Shown here in pieces: positions 1-8,425 of a stretch of 32,356 bases of DNA. The notes beneath the pieces were generated by a model. It saw nothing but the letters and a program-made list of their open reading frames with translations. It did no database searches and was not told the origin of the DNA. The stretch comes from Candidatus Aminicenantes bacterium UBA647 (GTDB lineage: Bacteria; Acidobacteriota; Aminicenantia; UBA2199), in contig DBOL01000049.1 of assembly GCA_002299555.1 (NCBI GenBank), positions 56,539-88,894 on the forward strand, in the 5' to 3' direction. Made by a program: the position numbers and the translations under genes. Positions within the stretch are counted from its first letter, which is position 1; each line of letters starts with the position of its first letter.

Positions 1-690
1 CTGGGCTCCCGTGAAAGCTCCCTTCTCGTACCCGAACAATTCACTTTCAAGAAGAGTATCTGGAAGTGAACCACAATTTAAAGCAATAAAGGGGCCGTAT
101 TTTCTTTTGCTATGTGCATGTAAAGCTTTCGCTATCAACTCTTTACCGGTTCCGCTTTCGCCACGAACCATCACAATTGATTCCGAATCTGCAACAGTGC
201 GAATAAGTTCAAATATCTCCTCCATCTTCTTACTCTTTCCGATGATCTCATCGATGCCATGCTTTTTTTCAAGTGCCATCTTGAGAATCTGATTTTCCTT
301 CTCAAGTATTTTAAATTTTAGAGATCTTCTGATAACCTGACTCACATTCTCAGGATCAACGGGCTTAACAATATAATCAAAAGCTCCTTCCTTTATTGCT
401 TTTATGGCTGTATCAACAGAGGCATAAGCTGTCATAACAATAAATTGTAATTCAGGATCAAATTTTTTCCCTTGTTCAAGAAGTTCAATCCCATCCATTT
501 CAGGCATTTTAATATCAGCGACCACAAGATCATATTTTTTTTTCTTTATCTTTATAAACGCATCCTTTCCATTTTCAGCGGTTTCAACTGAATACCCTTC
601 TTCCATCAGCCAGTTGCTTAATGACTGCCTTACGATCATCTCATCATCAACAACCAGAATGAAAATTCCGGAATTATTTTCAGTACTCAT
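1..690 (-). CDS. NtrC-family sigma-54-dependent response regulator, partial (C-terminus outside window)
   Basis: The N-terminal 230 residues are present; the frame runs open off the left edge. Residues 10-125 form a receiver domain: acidic pocket DD at 15-16, phosphoacceptor D59 in VVADIKMPEMDG, T87 in VMTAYA and K109 in VKP. A sigma-54 activator AAA+ domain starts near 148, with Walker A GESGTGKELIAK at 177-188 and the sigma-54 contact loop GAFTGA at 224-229, the last residues in the window. It presumably activates sigma-54 RNA polymerase when phosphorylated by the histidine kinase whose stop codon lies 2 nt upstream of this ATG. The Walker B, arginine finger and DNA-binding helix-turn-helix cannot be seen. 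The targets are unknown; the neighbouring rnf/nuo genes are a reasonable guess only. Confidence 0.95.
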   Translation of the reverse strand, partial: MSTENNSGIFILVVDDEMIVRQSLSNWLMEEGYSVETAENGKDAFIKIKKKKYDLVVADIKMPEMDGIELLEQGKKFDPELQFIVMTAYASVDTAIKAIKEGAFDYIVKPVDPENVSQVIRRSLKFKILEKENQILKMALEKKHGIDEIIGKSKKMEEIFELIRTVADSESIVMVRGESGTGKELIAKALHAHSKRKYGPFIALNCGSLPDTLLESELFGYEKGAFTGAQ

Positions 691-692
691 TT

Positions 693-2288
693 TTAATTAC
701 TCCCATCTATTTTACGAGAAATGGGTAATTTTATTAAAAACTTTGTCCCTTCCCCAAGTTTACTTTTCACCTCAATTGTACCTTTATGATCCTTTATTAT
801 TCCGTAAACAACAAATAACCCGAGGCCGGTGTTCTTTGATGCCTCTTTTGTGGTATAAAATGGGTCAAAAATATTATGAATATTTTCCTCTTCTATACCG
901 TTCCCTGAATCAGAAATTGAGATAATGATATACTCATTATCAAATTGAGCGGTTTTGATAGTTATCTCACCCTTTTCATCCATCGCCTCACAGGAATTGA
1001 TTAATAAAGCTATCAATGATTGTTGGATCTGAAGTTTATCACAACTCAGTTTAGGAAGATCCGGAGTATACTCACAATTTATTTTAATATTCTGAAGTTT
1101 CGTTTTATTCTCTATCAGCATAAGTGCATTTTTTATAATAATATTAAGGTCTTCTTCTCTTATTTCCAGTTTAGACTGTTTTGAAAAGACAAGAAGATTT
1201 TTAACCATATCACCACATCTTTCTATTTCACTCCCCATCAGGATCAGATAGTCTTCAAAATTTTTCAAGTTTTTTTCCGAAATATTATCAGCATTCAGTA
1301 TCTTCAGCATTAATTTGATATAAGTAAGAATTCCCTGTAACGGATTATTGATTTCGTGCGCTACTGATGAAGCCAGAACCCCCATTGAAGACATTTTTTC
1401 AGATTGAATAAGTTTAGCTCTTGCAAGATATAATTTTTTTGTCCTCTCCTCGATTTTCCTCTCAAGTCTGATACTCCATGATTGTATCTCAGCATTGGCA
1501 ATTTTCAGATCTATGATCATCTGATTGAATGATTCTGCCAATTGCCCTATCTCATCTCTGGAACTTACTCTGATATCGACATCAAGATCTCCATCTGCAA
1601 CTTTCTTCGTCCCGGCAACCAGTTGCTTAACAGGAGATGTGACAAATTTGCTGATTATAATTGCCGTTATTAATATGAAAAAGAGGAGAATAGCGATTAG
1701 GAAAATACTAAATATAAAAAAACTGCTCTTCATTTCCCTTTTTATCTTTGACAGGGACATCCTTACATCAAGAATGCCAAGCTTGTTTATTTTTGAAGAG
1801 TGAACATGACAATTAGAGTTATTGTAACAATTAGGGCTGTTATAGATCGGGGTCATCATTCCCAGAACTTCTTCCTCACCACTCTGATAAATCCTGAATG
1901 ATGATGAATGTTTCATATCGATCTCATCTTTACCATCAATATGACACATGACACATGACTCACTCTTTTTTGAAACATTCTCCCCCAGATCATCTTCGTT
2001 ACTTGAGAAGGTTACAATTCCTTTATCATTTACCAATCGTACATAGCTAATGGCACTCTGATCACCTATGATTTTCATTATCCGTAAAGCACAATTTCTG
2101 TTTCCCAGTGGCATATTAAACTTGGTTGCTTTTGTAATTATTTCTGATATCAGAGATGCTTCCTTAAATGAATCTTCTATTTGGATCCTTTTTTGATGAT
2201 CAAGAAAAATATAAAGGAAGAAGCCAAATAAGATTATTATTGTTAAACTGATCGATAAATATATTTTAGCGTTAAGTGATTTTAACAT
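693..2288 (-). CDS. Membrane sensor histidine kinase with a CxxCH-bearing periplasmic sensor domain
   Basis: 531 residues. A transmembrane helix at about 10-29 and another at 190-213 frame an extracytoplasmic sensor domain. That domain contains a canonical haem c motif CVMCH at 112-116 and a second Cys/His group, C154 with C160-H161, that is not a standard CxxCH. HAMP follows at about 213-265, then a HisKA helix with phosphoacceptor H311 (VAHEINNPL), and a HATPase with N box N431 (NSCEA), G1 DSGNG at 460-464, F box FDPFYTT near 474, and G2 GLGLF near 488. It probably autophosphorylates in response to redox state or a small ligand at a c-type haem and passes phosphate to the adjacent NtrC-type regulator. 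The ATG has a CTGGAAA-type Shine-Dalgarno. Kinase assignment is certain; haem binding is inferred from the motif and the cytochrome-rich context. Confidence 0.95.
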   Translation of the reverse strand: MLKSLNAKIYLSISLTIIILFGFFLYIFLDHQKRIQIEDSFKEASLISEIITKATKFNMPLGNRNCALRIMKIIGDQSAISYVRLVNDKGIVTFSSNEDDLGENVSKKSESCVMCHIDGKDEIDMKHSSSFRIYQSGEEEVLGMMTPIYNSPNCYNNSNCHVHSSKINKLGILDVRMSLSKIKREMKSSFFIFSIFLIAILLFFILITAIIISKFVTSPVKQLVAGTKKVADGDLDVDIRVSSRDEIGQLAESFNQMIIDLKIANAEIQSWSIRLERKIEERTKKLYLARAKLIQSEKMSSMGVLASSVAHEINNPLQGILTYIKLMLKILNADNISEKNLKNFEDYLILMGSEIERCGDMVKNLLVFSKQSKLEIREEDLNIIIKNALMLIENKTKLQNIKINCEYTPDLPKLSCDKLQIQQSLIALLINSCEAMDEKGEITIKTAQFDNEYIIISISDSGNGIEEENIHNIFDPFYTTKEASKNTGLGLFVVYGIIKDHKGTIEVKSKLGEGTKFLIKLPISRKIDGSN

Positions 2289-2343
2289 TAAAAATTTCCA
2301 GAGAATTAATGCCCTGACTTAGTCACTTCTAAGTTCCCTATCA

Positions 2344-2781
2344 CTAGTTCATGGAGATATATTCATTAAGGTATTCAATAGTAGCTTTCTGGTCTTTGAT
2401 TATAACTCTTACCAGTTCCCCTATGGAGACAATTCCAAACAATTCACCTTCCTCACATACCGGAAGGTGACGGCAATTTTTACTATTCATGATTGCCAAC
2501 CCTTTTTCAACCGTATCACCTGTCCTGATAAAAGCAAGTTTTTTTGTCATTACTTTTTCTAACTTTGTCCTTTTTGGGGAGAGTCCTCTCAAAATAATAT
2601 TATTCATATAATCACGCTCAGTAAAGATCCCCACAGGTTTTTCGTCAACAAGAACAATTACACAACCTACCTCATTTTTAGCCATCTTATGGATCGCTTT
2701 ATGAACTGTATCTTTTGGTGATAACGATATCACTTTCAGGCCATGATCTTTTGAAAAAACATCCTTTATCTTTGTTTTCAT
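2344..2781 (-). CDS. Tandem CBS-domain protein
   Basis: 145 residues made almost wholly of two CBS domains: residues about 4-65 (ending in GIFTERDYMNNI) and 72-135 (ending in GIVSIGELVRVI). Paired CBS domains form a Bateman module that commonly binds adenosyl nucleotides (AMP, ATP, SAM) and sometimes NAD(H); no catalytic domain is attached. The ATG is preceded by a strong GGAGGGG Shine-Dalgarno. It sits 50 nt after the NuoF-like gene and 55 nt before the kinase gene, so it is probably co-transcribed with both. A role in sensing energy or redox charge for the electron-transfer operon is an inference from position. The ligand cannot be told from the sequence. Confidence 0.9.
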   Translation of the reverse strand: MKTKIKDVFSKDHGLKVISLSPKDTVHKAIHKMAKNEVGCVIVLVDEKPVGIFTERDYMNNIILRGLSPKRTKLEKVMTKKLAFIRTGDTVEKGLAIMNSKNCRHLPVCEEGELFGIVSIGELVRVIIKDQKATIEYLNEYISMN

Positions 2782-2831
2782 TAATTCCCCTCCAAATTAA
2801 TTATATAAGAAAAAAAATAATAATTCCTCTT

Positions 2832-5800
2832 TTAAAGATCGCATCTCAGACATCTTTTCGCATCATCCACAGCCATCTTTTCTGTATAACCCGTTTCTAC
2901 TTCAGTAAATTCCTTTTTCCTGATAGAAGCTTTCTGACATGGCATTTTAGGCCTTTTCAACTTCTCTATTTCTTCATCCGGAACATCTAATTCTGCAATC
3001 TGTCTTTTGGGTCTGACCGATCTGTATTCCCACGCCAACCTCTCACCTTTAAAGTGTTTCACTATTGCTGCTGCAACTCTCTGTCCGGCTGCTATCGCTT
3101 CAATTATTGTTGAAGGGCCCGTTACTGCATCCCCGGCGGCAAAGACCCCATTTATATTTGTTTCAAGGTTATTCGGATCTACCTGGAAAGTATTCCATTT
3201 TGTTATTTCGAAATCATTCGCATTACTTATCTCTTCAATGTCAGGTTCCTGACTGATTGCCGGAATCACTACATCGCAATCAAGAATAAAATCCGATCCT
3301 TCAACAGGAACAGGTCTGCGACGTCCGCTCGAGTCAGGCTCACCCATTTTATTTCTGACACATTCAAGTCCGGATAGTTTCCCTTTTTCTCCAATAATCC
3401 TTGTTGGAGCAACAAGATATTCAATTATAACGCCTTCCTCTTCTGCTGCTTCTATCTCTTCTTCGAATGCCGGCATCTCTTTTCTGGTCCTTCGATATGC
3501 AATGGTTACATTATCGGCTCCGAGCCTTACTGCAACTCTTGCTGCATCTATGGCAGAGTTACCTCCTCCGATCACAACAATTTTATTCCCTGGTTTTGTT
3601 CTATCTCCATAATTTACTTTAGTAAGGAATTTGATACTGTCACAACAATCCTCAAATTGATCTTCACCTGAGATCATCAATTTGCGCCCCTTGAAAGCAC
3701 CTATCGTAAATAATATTGCATCATAACCTTCTTCTTTCAAAGACTTTATAGTCACATCCTTACCCACTTTGATATTTGTTTTTATCTCAACGCCGAGCGC
3801 TGCAATTGCATCTATTTCACTCTGAACAATATCCCTGGGTAATCGATACTCAGGGATTCCTGCAACCATCATCCCTCCGGCTTTCGGGAGAGATTCAAAT
3901 ACTGTCACTTTATATCCCTGTTGAATAAGATAATATGCGGCAGTCAGTCCTGCAGGTCCTCCGCCTATTACCGCTACTTTTTCTTTCCTTGTTATTTTCA
4001 CGGGCTTTATATGCTTTGCTCTTGCAATTCCTCTGTCAGCAACAAATCGCTTTAAATGCATAATTGATATCGGTGTATCCACATCACTTCTTTTACATTC
4101 TGATTCGCAGGCATGTGTACATGCTCTTCCACAGATCGAAGGAAAAGGATTATCTTCCAGGATCAGATCCAGGGCCTCATCAAATCTCCCATGAGCTATA
4201 AGTGCAACATAGCTGGGAATGTCTATTCCAGCAGGACATGCACTCTGACATGGACTCGGTGTCAGTCTTTTGCAGACTCCGGCCGGACATTTTTTGTCAT
4301 ATATATGTGCTTCATATTCACTTCTGAAATATTTTAATGTTGTCAGGACAGGATTTGGTGCCGTCTTTCCAAGTCCGCATAAAGCTCCATCGATAATTGA
4401 GTGAGAAAGTTCTTCCAGTTTATCAAGGTCCTCAGGCTTACCCATACCGTCACAAATCCTTTCCAGTATCCGCAACATAGCTTTAGTACCAACTCTGCAG
4501 GGTGTACATTTACCGCAGCTTTCCTCTGTAGAAAATTCAAGGAAAAATCTTGCAATATCAACCATACAGCTTGTTTCATCCATTATGACCATGCCACCTG
4601 AACCCATAATTGCACCTGTGCTGTTTATGGATTCGTAATCGATCGGAATATCCATCATATTTACAGGGATACAACCACCGGAAGGTCCACCAAGTTGTGC
4701 AGCTTTGATCTCATGCCCGGGTAAAGGTCCTCCTCCAATATCAAATATTGCTTTTTTAAGTGACATTCCCATAGGTACTTCTATCAGCCCCGTATACTTT
4801 ACCTTCCCGGCTAACGCAAAAACTTTTGTCCCTTTACTCTTCTCTGTCCCGATCGATCCATACTCAACCGGAGAGTCAAGTATAATTCTTGGAAGATTTG
4901 CTAGAGTTTCCACATTGTTAACCACTGTCGGTTTCTGATACAACCCCTTAATTGGAGGGAATGGTGGTTTCGGTCTCGGCATCCCCCTCTGGTCCTCTAT
5001 CGAAGCTATTAATGCAGTCTCCTCTCCACAAACGAAAGCACCGGCTCCTTCTCTAACAGAGATATCATATGAAAATCCACTATTGAGAATATTATTGCCG
5101 AGAAACTTCTTTTTTCTTGCATCGATCAATGCTTTATCCAGAGTCTTCAGCGCAAGAGGATATTCAGCTCTGCAATATATGTATCCTTCTGTCGCTCCTA
5201 TTGCATATCCTGCAATAATCATCCCCTCGATCACGGAGTGTGGGTCCCCTTCAAGAAGCGACCTGTCCATAAATGCACCGGGATCTCCTTCATCTGCGTT
5301 ACAAATAACAAATTTTTTGTCTGCAGGTGTGTTACGGCAGAATGACCATTTTTTACCAGTAGGGAATCCGGCTCCACCCCTGCCTTTAATTCCGGATTTA
5401 TCAACTTTTTTTATCACATCTTCCGGCTTCTGTTTCAGGATCTTACTTAATGCTTTATATCCATCAAACCCGATGTAATCTTCTATTGAGAACGGATCAA
5501 TATTCCCACAGTTTTTTAATGCGATTTTTATCTGGTCTTTTGTAAGAGAATATTCATCCACGAACGGGACACCTTCATATGCTGTCTCAAGATTGTTCTC
5601 AGGGCGATATTGAAATAGAGAATTCTCATGAAGAACTACTCCATTCTTTATTGTCTTTGATAAGATATGGAGGGCTAATTCCGGAGTTATCATTCCATAG
5701 ATCAATCGTGTACGCCCTTCCATATTAACTTCCACATTAACTTCCTGGGAGCAGAGACCTATACATCCCGTAGCCTTAAGATCAATACCACTGCCATTAC

Positions 5801-5900
5801 CACCAATCTCTTTTTCCAGAGTATTAAATACTTCTACTGCACCTGCAGCTCGTCCACAAGTAGCCATTCCCACAATTATCTGTGATGTTTTACCTTTCAT
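2832..5900 (-). CDS. nuoF: NuoF/HydB-like NADH-oxidising subunit fused to a GltD/NfnB-like FAD-NAD(P)H domain
   Basis: 1022 residues, about twice a normal NuoF. Order: thioredoxin-like domain (1-90) with C15, C46 and C50, one Cys short of the usual [2Fe-2S] set; 51-kDa flavoprotein domain with NADH/FMN loop GRGGAGFPTGKKW at 173-185, NADEGDPGAFMDR near 201-213 and GAGAFVCGEET near 285; SLBB region; [4Fe-4S] ligands C462, C465, C468 and C508; Cys-rich GltD-type N-domain (538-605); FAD motif GGGPAG near 646, NAD(P)H motif GGGNSA near 778, and FAD motif AAGDAVTGP at 921-929; C-terminal CLRC. All cofactor motifs of both halves look intact except in the N-terminal thioredoxin fold. Family knowledge: this core oxidises NAD(P)H and hands electrons to Fe-S clusters in NADH dehydrogenases, HydABC hydrogenases and formate dehydrogenases. 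The ATG follows the NuoE-like stop codon directly. Exact reaction is unknown. Confidence 0.93.
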   Translation of the reverse strand: MKGKTSQIIVGMATCGRAAGAVEVFNTLEKEIGGNGSGIDLKATGCIGLCSQEVNVEVNMEGRTRLIYGMITPELALHILSKTIKNGVVLHENSLFQYRPENNLETAYEGVPFVDEYSLTKDQIKIALKNCGNIDPFSIEDYIGFDGYKALSKILKQKPEDVIKKVDKSGIKGRGGAGFPTGKKWSFCRNTPADKKFVICNADEGDPGAFMDRSLLEGDPHSVIEGMIIAGYAIGATEGYIYCRAEYPLALKTLDKALIDARKKKFLGNNILNSGFSYDISVREGAGAFVCGEETALIASIEDQRGMPRPKPPFPPIKGLYQKPTVVNNVETLANLPRIILDSPVEYGSIGTEKSKGTKVFALAGKVKYTGLIEVPMGMSLKKAIFDIGGGPLPGHEIKAAQLGGPSGGCIPVNMMDIPIDYESINSTGAIMGSGGMVIMDETSCMVDIARFFLEFSTEESCGKCTPCRVGTKAMLRILERICDGMGKPEDLDKLEELSHSIIDGALCGLGKTAPNPVLTTLKYFRSEYEAHIYDKKCPAGVCKRLTPSPCQSACPAGIDIPSYVALIAHGRFDEALDLILEDNPFPSICGRACTHACESECKRSDVDTPISIMHLKRFVADRGIARAKHIKPVKITRKEKVAVIGGGPAGLTAAYYLIQQGYKVTVFESLPKAGGMMVAGIPEYRLPRDIVQSEIDAIAALGVEIKTNIKVGKDVTIKSLKEEGYDAILFTIGAFKGRKLMISGEDQFEDCCDSIKFLTKVNYGDRTKPGNKIVVIGGGNSAIDAARVAVRLGADNVTIAYRRTRKEMPAFEEEIEAAEEEGVIIEYLVAPTRIIGEKGKLSGLECVRNKMGEPDSSGRRRPVPVEGSDFILDCDVVIPAISQEPDIEEISNANDFEITKWNTFQVDPNNLETNINGVFAAGDAVTGPSTIIEAIAAGQRVAAAIVKHFKGERLAWEYRSVRPKRQIAELDVPDEEIEKLKRPKMPCQKASIRKKEFTEVETGYTEKMAVDDAKRCLRCDL

Positions 5901-6416
5901 TTACATATCCTCGTTTTCGGCATCTTTTATATAGGTATCAATGATATCTTTCATCTTTTCAAGAGTTAATGATCCATATACCTTATCATTGACCATCATT
6001 GCCGGAGCCAATGCACAGCACCCCAGACAGGCAACATTTTGAACTGTAAAAAATCGATCTTCTGTTGTAGGATTCTCATCATCTACTTTCAGCATTGATT
6101 TTAATTTCTTTACCAATTGTTTCGATCCACCTACATGACAAGCTGTTCCACTACATATCTTAATTATATTCTTACCTACAGGCTTTGTGCTGAATTGAGA
6201 ATAAAATGTTATAACCCCGAACATATGGCTTTCTGAAGCTTTCGTTTTTCCTGCCAGATATTTGATGGCATATTGAGGAACATACCCCATTTCAGATTGT
6301 ATTTTCTGAAGATATATCATTACTGAATCTTTATCTTTATTCTCTTTATAGATAGAGTCCAATAACTGAAGATCCTCTTGTGTTGCTGTTTCATTCAGTT
6401 TTTCTTCCATTGTCAT
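5901..6416 (-). CDS. nuoE: NuoE/HydC-like [2Fe-2S] subunit
   Basis: 171 residues, the normal length for the 24-kDa NuoE family. The N-terminal helical part (about 12-78) includes the family signature VITFYSQFSTKP, and the thioredoxin-like part carries the four [2Fe-2S] ligands C88, C93, C130 and C134 (CSGTAC and CLGCC). It is the standard partner of NuoF, extending the electron path from FMN. The start overlaps the stop of the upstream NuoG-like gene by 4 nt (ATGA), and the stop abuts the start of the NuoF-like gene, so the three are translationally coupled. A start two codons later is possible. Family assignment is secure. Whether the complex works with Rnf, as its position implies, is inference. 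Confidence 0.95.
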   Translation of the reverse strand: MTMEEKLNETATQEDLQLLDSIYKENKDKDSVMIYLQKIQSEMGYVPQYAIKYLAGKTKASESHMFGVITFYSQFSTKPVGKNIIKICSGTACHVGGSKQLVKKLKSMLKVDDENPTTEDRFFTVQNVACLGCCALAPAMMVNDKVYGSLTLEKMKDIIDTYIKDAENEDM

Positions 6417-8416
6417 TCTCCGGATGTTAACCTTTTCTCTGCAATATCATTTAACCCTTCACAATGATTGCAAAGTATTTTGTGTGTCCGGAATGATTCA
6501 TTTTTTATCCCGGATCCATTGGAAATTATTTTTTTAAAAAAATTATCCTTTATCTCTATTGGCCCTTTTAATAACCTTCTGAACGCAATTTCATCAGAAA
6601 ATTTCAACTCCTTTCTGATCATTTCATCCCATATATATCCTGATGTCAATTTTTTATTTTCAACTCCTGACAGAACCAGTAATTCTCCAAAGATCTCCCT
6701 CAAACACTTTGTCTTTCCTGGAGCCTCAACGATCTTCTTCATTCTGTATATCTGATGCTGTGAATTCACATATGTCCCATCAGTTTCAATCCATACTGCC
6801 GGAGGAAGTACTACATCAGCTTTTTTCAGATTTGCATCAGGGAATGGATCTATAAGTACAAGAAATTCTGCCTTAAACTTGCCAGCCGGAACAGATGCCA
6901 CAGAGAATATCATCTTTTTCTTCTTCATTTCTTTATAATTCTCATTACTGATACCAACCATATAAGCTCCGGTTGTATTGTTTTCACATGTAATTGAATT
7001 CAAAGATATGTTGTTTTTCCCTTCAAGTGACGAAACGTCATACTCAGGAGAATAGATCACCAGATATTTAACCTTATTATCCGGTTTGAATCCGGAAATA
7101 TCTTTTAGTTTTATTCCTGCATACTTTGACAGATCGGTACTTTTTTTGTTAATTTCTATTATCTCTGAACCCTTCAGATTTGCCTGTTTTATATAATTTG
7201 CAGCAACAGGGTTCTCCCGCGATATATCTATACCTATCAGGACTATCTTTTCATATTCTTCTATTTGCGAATAATCTATACCGAACTTAGAGAAAGATTC
7301 GGGATGAGCAATATTAGTGCTTCCCGATATTTTTTCAATAAATTTTTTGAGCATAAAAAGGCCCTCATTTGAGTATTTCGGAGAAACAACACACCCAATC
7401 GAGTCATTTCCGTACTTTCCTGAAATATCTCTGACCAAATCTATGATCCTGCTATAAGCTTCTTCCCAGGTTGACTCCTCTAATTTACCATTTATGCGGA
7501 CAAGAGGCTTCAACAGTCTCTCTTTATTGTATAAAAAATCATATCCGAATCTACCCTTAAAGCAGAGCTGGCCTCTATTCGGTTCTCCTTCATCAGAGCC
7601 GTCTACCTTTACAACCTTACCGTTCTTAAGATTGACATCTATTCTGCATCCGATCCCGCAATAATAACAGGTCGATTTTTCCTTCGTGATTTCCCAGACT
7701 CTTTGATCATATTTACTCCTTTTTTCATAAAGAGCTCCTACCGGGCAAACCTGTAAACATTCACCACAATAGACACACTCCGAATCAGGCAGAGGTTTAT
7801 CACCCCTTGCAACTATCTTTGCTACATTTCCCCGATAGCCATGAGAGATTGCATTATTAACGGAAACTTCAGTACATGCCTGAACACATCTTCCACAAAG
7901 GATACATCTTGAAAAGTCCCTTCCGATCAGGGGATCATCATTCTCAAGAGGGTAATTTGTGGGGATCCTTTCCAATGTTCTATCGTTCACCATATATTTA
8001 TATGCAAGAGATTGGAGTTCACATTCACCATAAGCAGTACAGATACTTCCTGACCCGTCATATTCATTGACCTCCTGCATAAAATCTGTCAGATCTGTCT
8101 TTGCGTTTCCAATTGCCGAACAATTATGATTTCCTGATATCATCAACAATTCAATAATTGCCTTCCTGGCCTTTCGGATTCTTGGGGACTCAGTCTGAAT
8201 ATCCATACCCGGTGCAGCCGGAGTAGAGCACGATGCAACCGGAGCACTCATCTTTCCAGGTTCAACAATACATATCCTGCAGGCACCTGTTGGTTTTGTC
8301 CCTTCAAGATTACAAAGAGTGGGAATATATATTCCATTTCTCCTCGCAACTTCCAGAATTGTTTCACCGATCTCAAAATCATATTCTTCATTATTAATTT
8401 TTATTGTATTTCCCAT
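6413..8416 (-). CDS. NuoG-like Fe-S subunit with a truncated, non-catalytic molybdopterin-type domain
   Basis: 667 residues. N-terminal [2Fe-2S] ferredoxin with C35, C46, C49 and C63; a His/Cys [4Fe-4S]_3-type segment (H97, C99, C126, C132); two [4Fe-4S] sets CxxCxxCxxxC at 171-181 and 214-224; then a molybdopterin-oxidoreductase Fe4S4 motif CYYCGIGC at 250-257 with C285. Domain order matches the alpha subunit of NAD-linked formate dehydrogenases (usually near 900 residues) and NuoG. Where formate dehydrogenases have the Sec/Cys that binds Mo (NxxHCARxCH), this protein reads TNIAHPESFSK, and the C-terminal dinucleotide-binding domain is absent. It is therefore more likely an electron-wiring subunit than a formate dehydrogenase. 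It starts 9 nt after the rnfB stop and overlaps the NuoE-like gene by 4 nt. Confidence 0.9.
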   Translation of the reverse strand: MGNTIKINNEEYDFEIGETILEVARRNGIYIPTLCNLEGTKPTGACRICIVEPGKMSAPVASCSTPAAPGMDIQTESPRIRKARKAIIELLMISGNHNCSAIGNAKTDLTDFMQEVNEYDGSGSICTAYGECELQSLAYKYMVNDRTLERIPTNYPLENDDPLIGRDFSRCILCGRCVQACTEVSVNNAISHGYRGNVAKIVARGDKPLPDSECVYCGECLQVCPVGALYEKRSKYDQRVWEITKEKSTCYYCGIGCRIDVNLKNGKVVKVDGSDEGEPNRGQLCFKGRFGYDFLYNKERLLKPLVRINGKLEESTWEEAYSRIIDLVRDISGKYGNDSIGCVVSPKYSNEGLFMLKKFIEKISGSTNIAHPESFSKFGIDYSQIEEYEKIVLIGIDISRENPVAANYIKQANLKGSEIIEINKKSTDLSKYAGIKLKDISGFKPDNKVKYLVIYSPEYDVSSLEGKNNISLNSITCENNTTGAYMVGISNENYKEMKKKKMIFSVASVPAGKFKAEFLVLIDPFPDANLKKADVVLPPAVWIETDGTYVNSQHQIYRMKKIVEAPGKTKCLREIFGELLVLSGVENKKLTSGYIWDEMIRKELKFSDEIAFRRLLKGPIEIKDNFFKKIISNGSGIKNESFRTHKILCNHCEGLNDIAEKRLTSGE

Positions 8417-8425
8417 TTTTGCGCC

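Noticed and set aside
5083..5478. 131-codon plus-strand open frame
   Set aside because: Antisense to conserved NADH-binding motifs of the NuoF-like gene.
6413..8416. Formate dehydrogenase or [FeFe]-hydrogenase catalytic subunit
   Set aside because: No Sec/Cys at the molybdenum site, no C-terminal dinucleotide-binding domain, and no H-cluster cysteine motifs.
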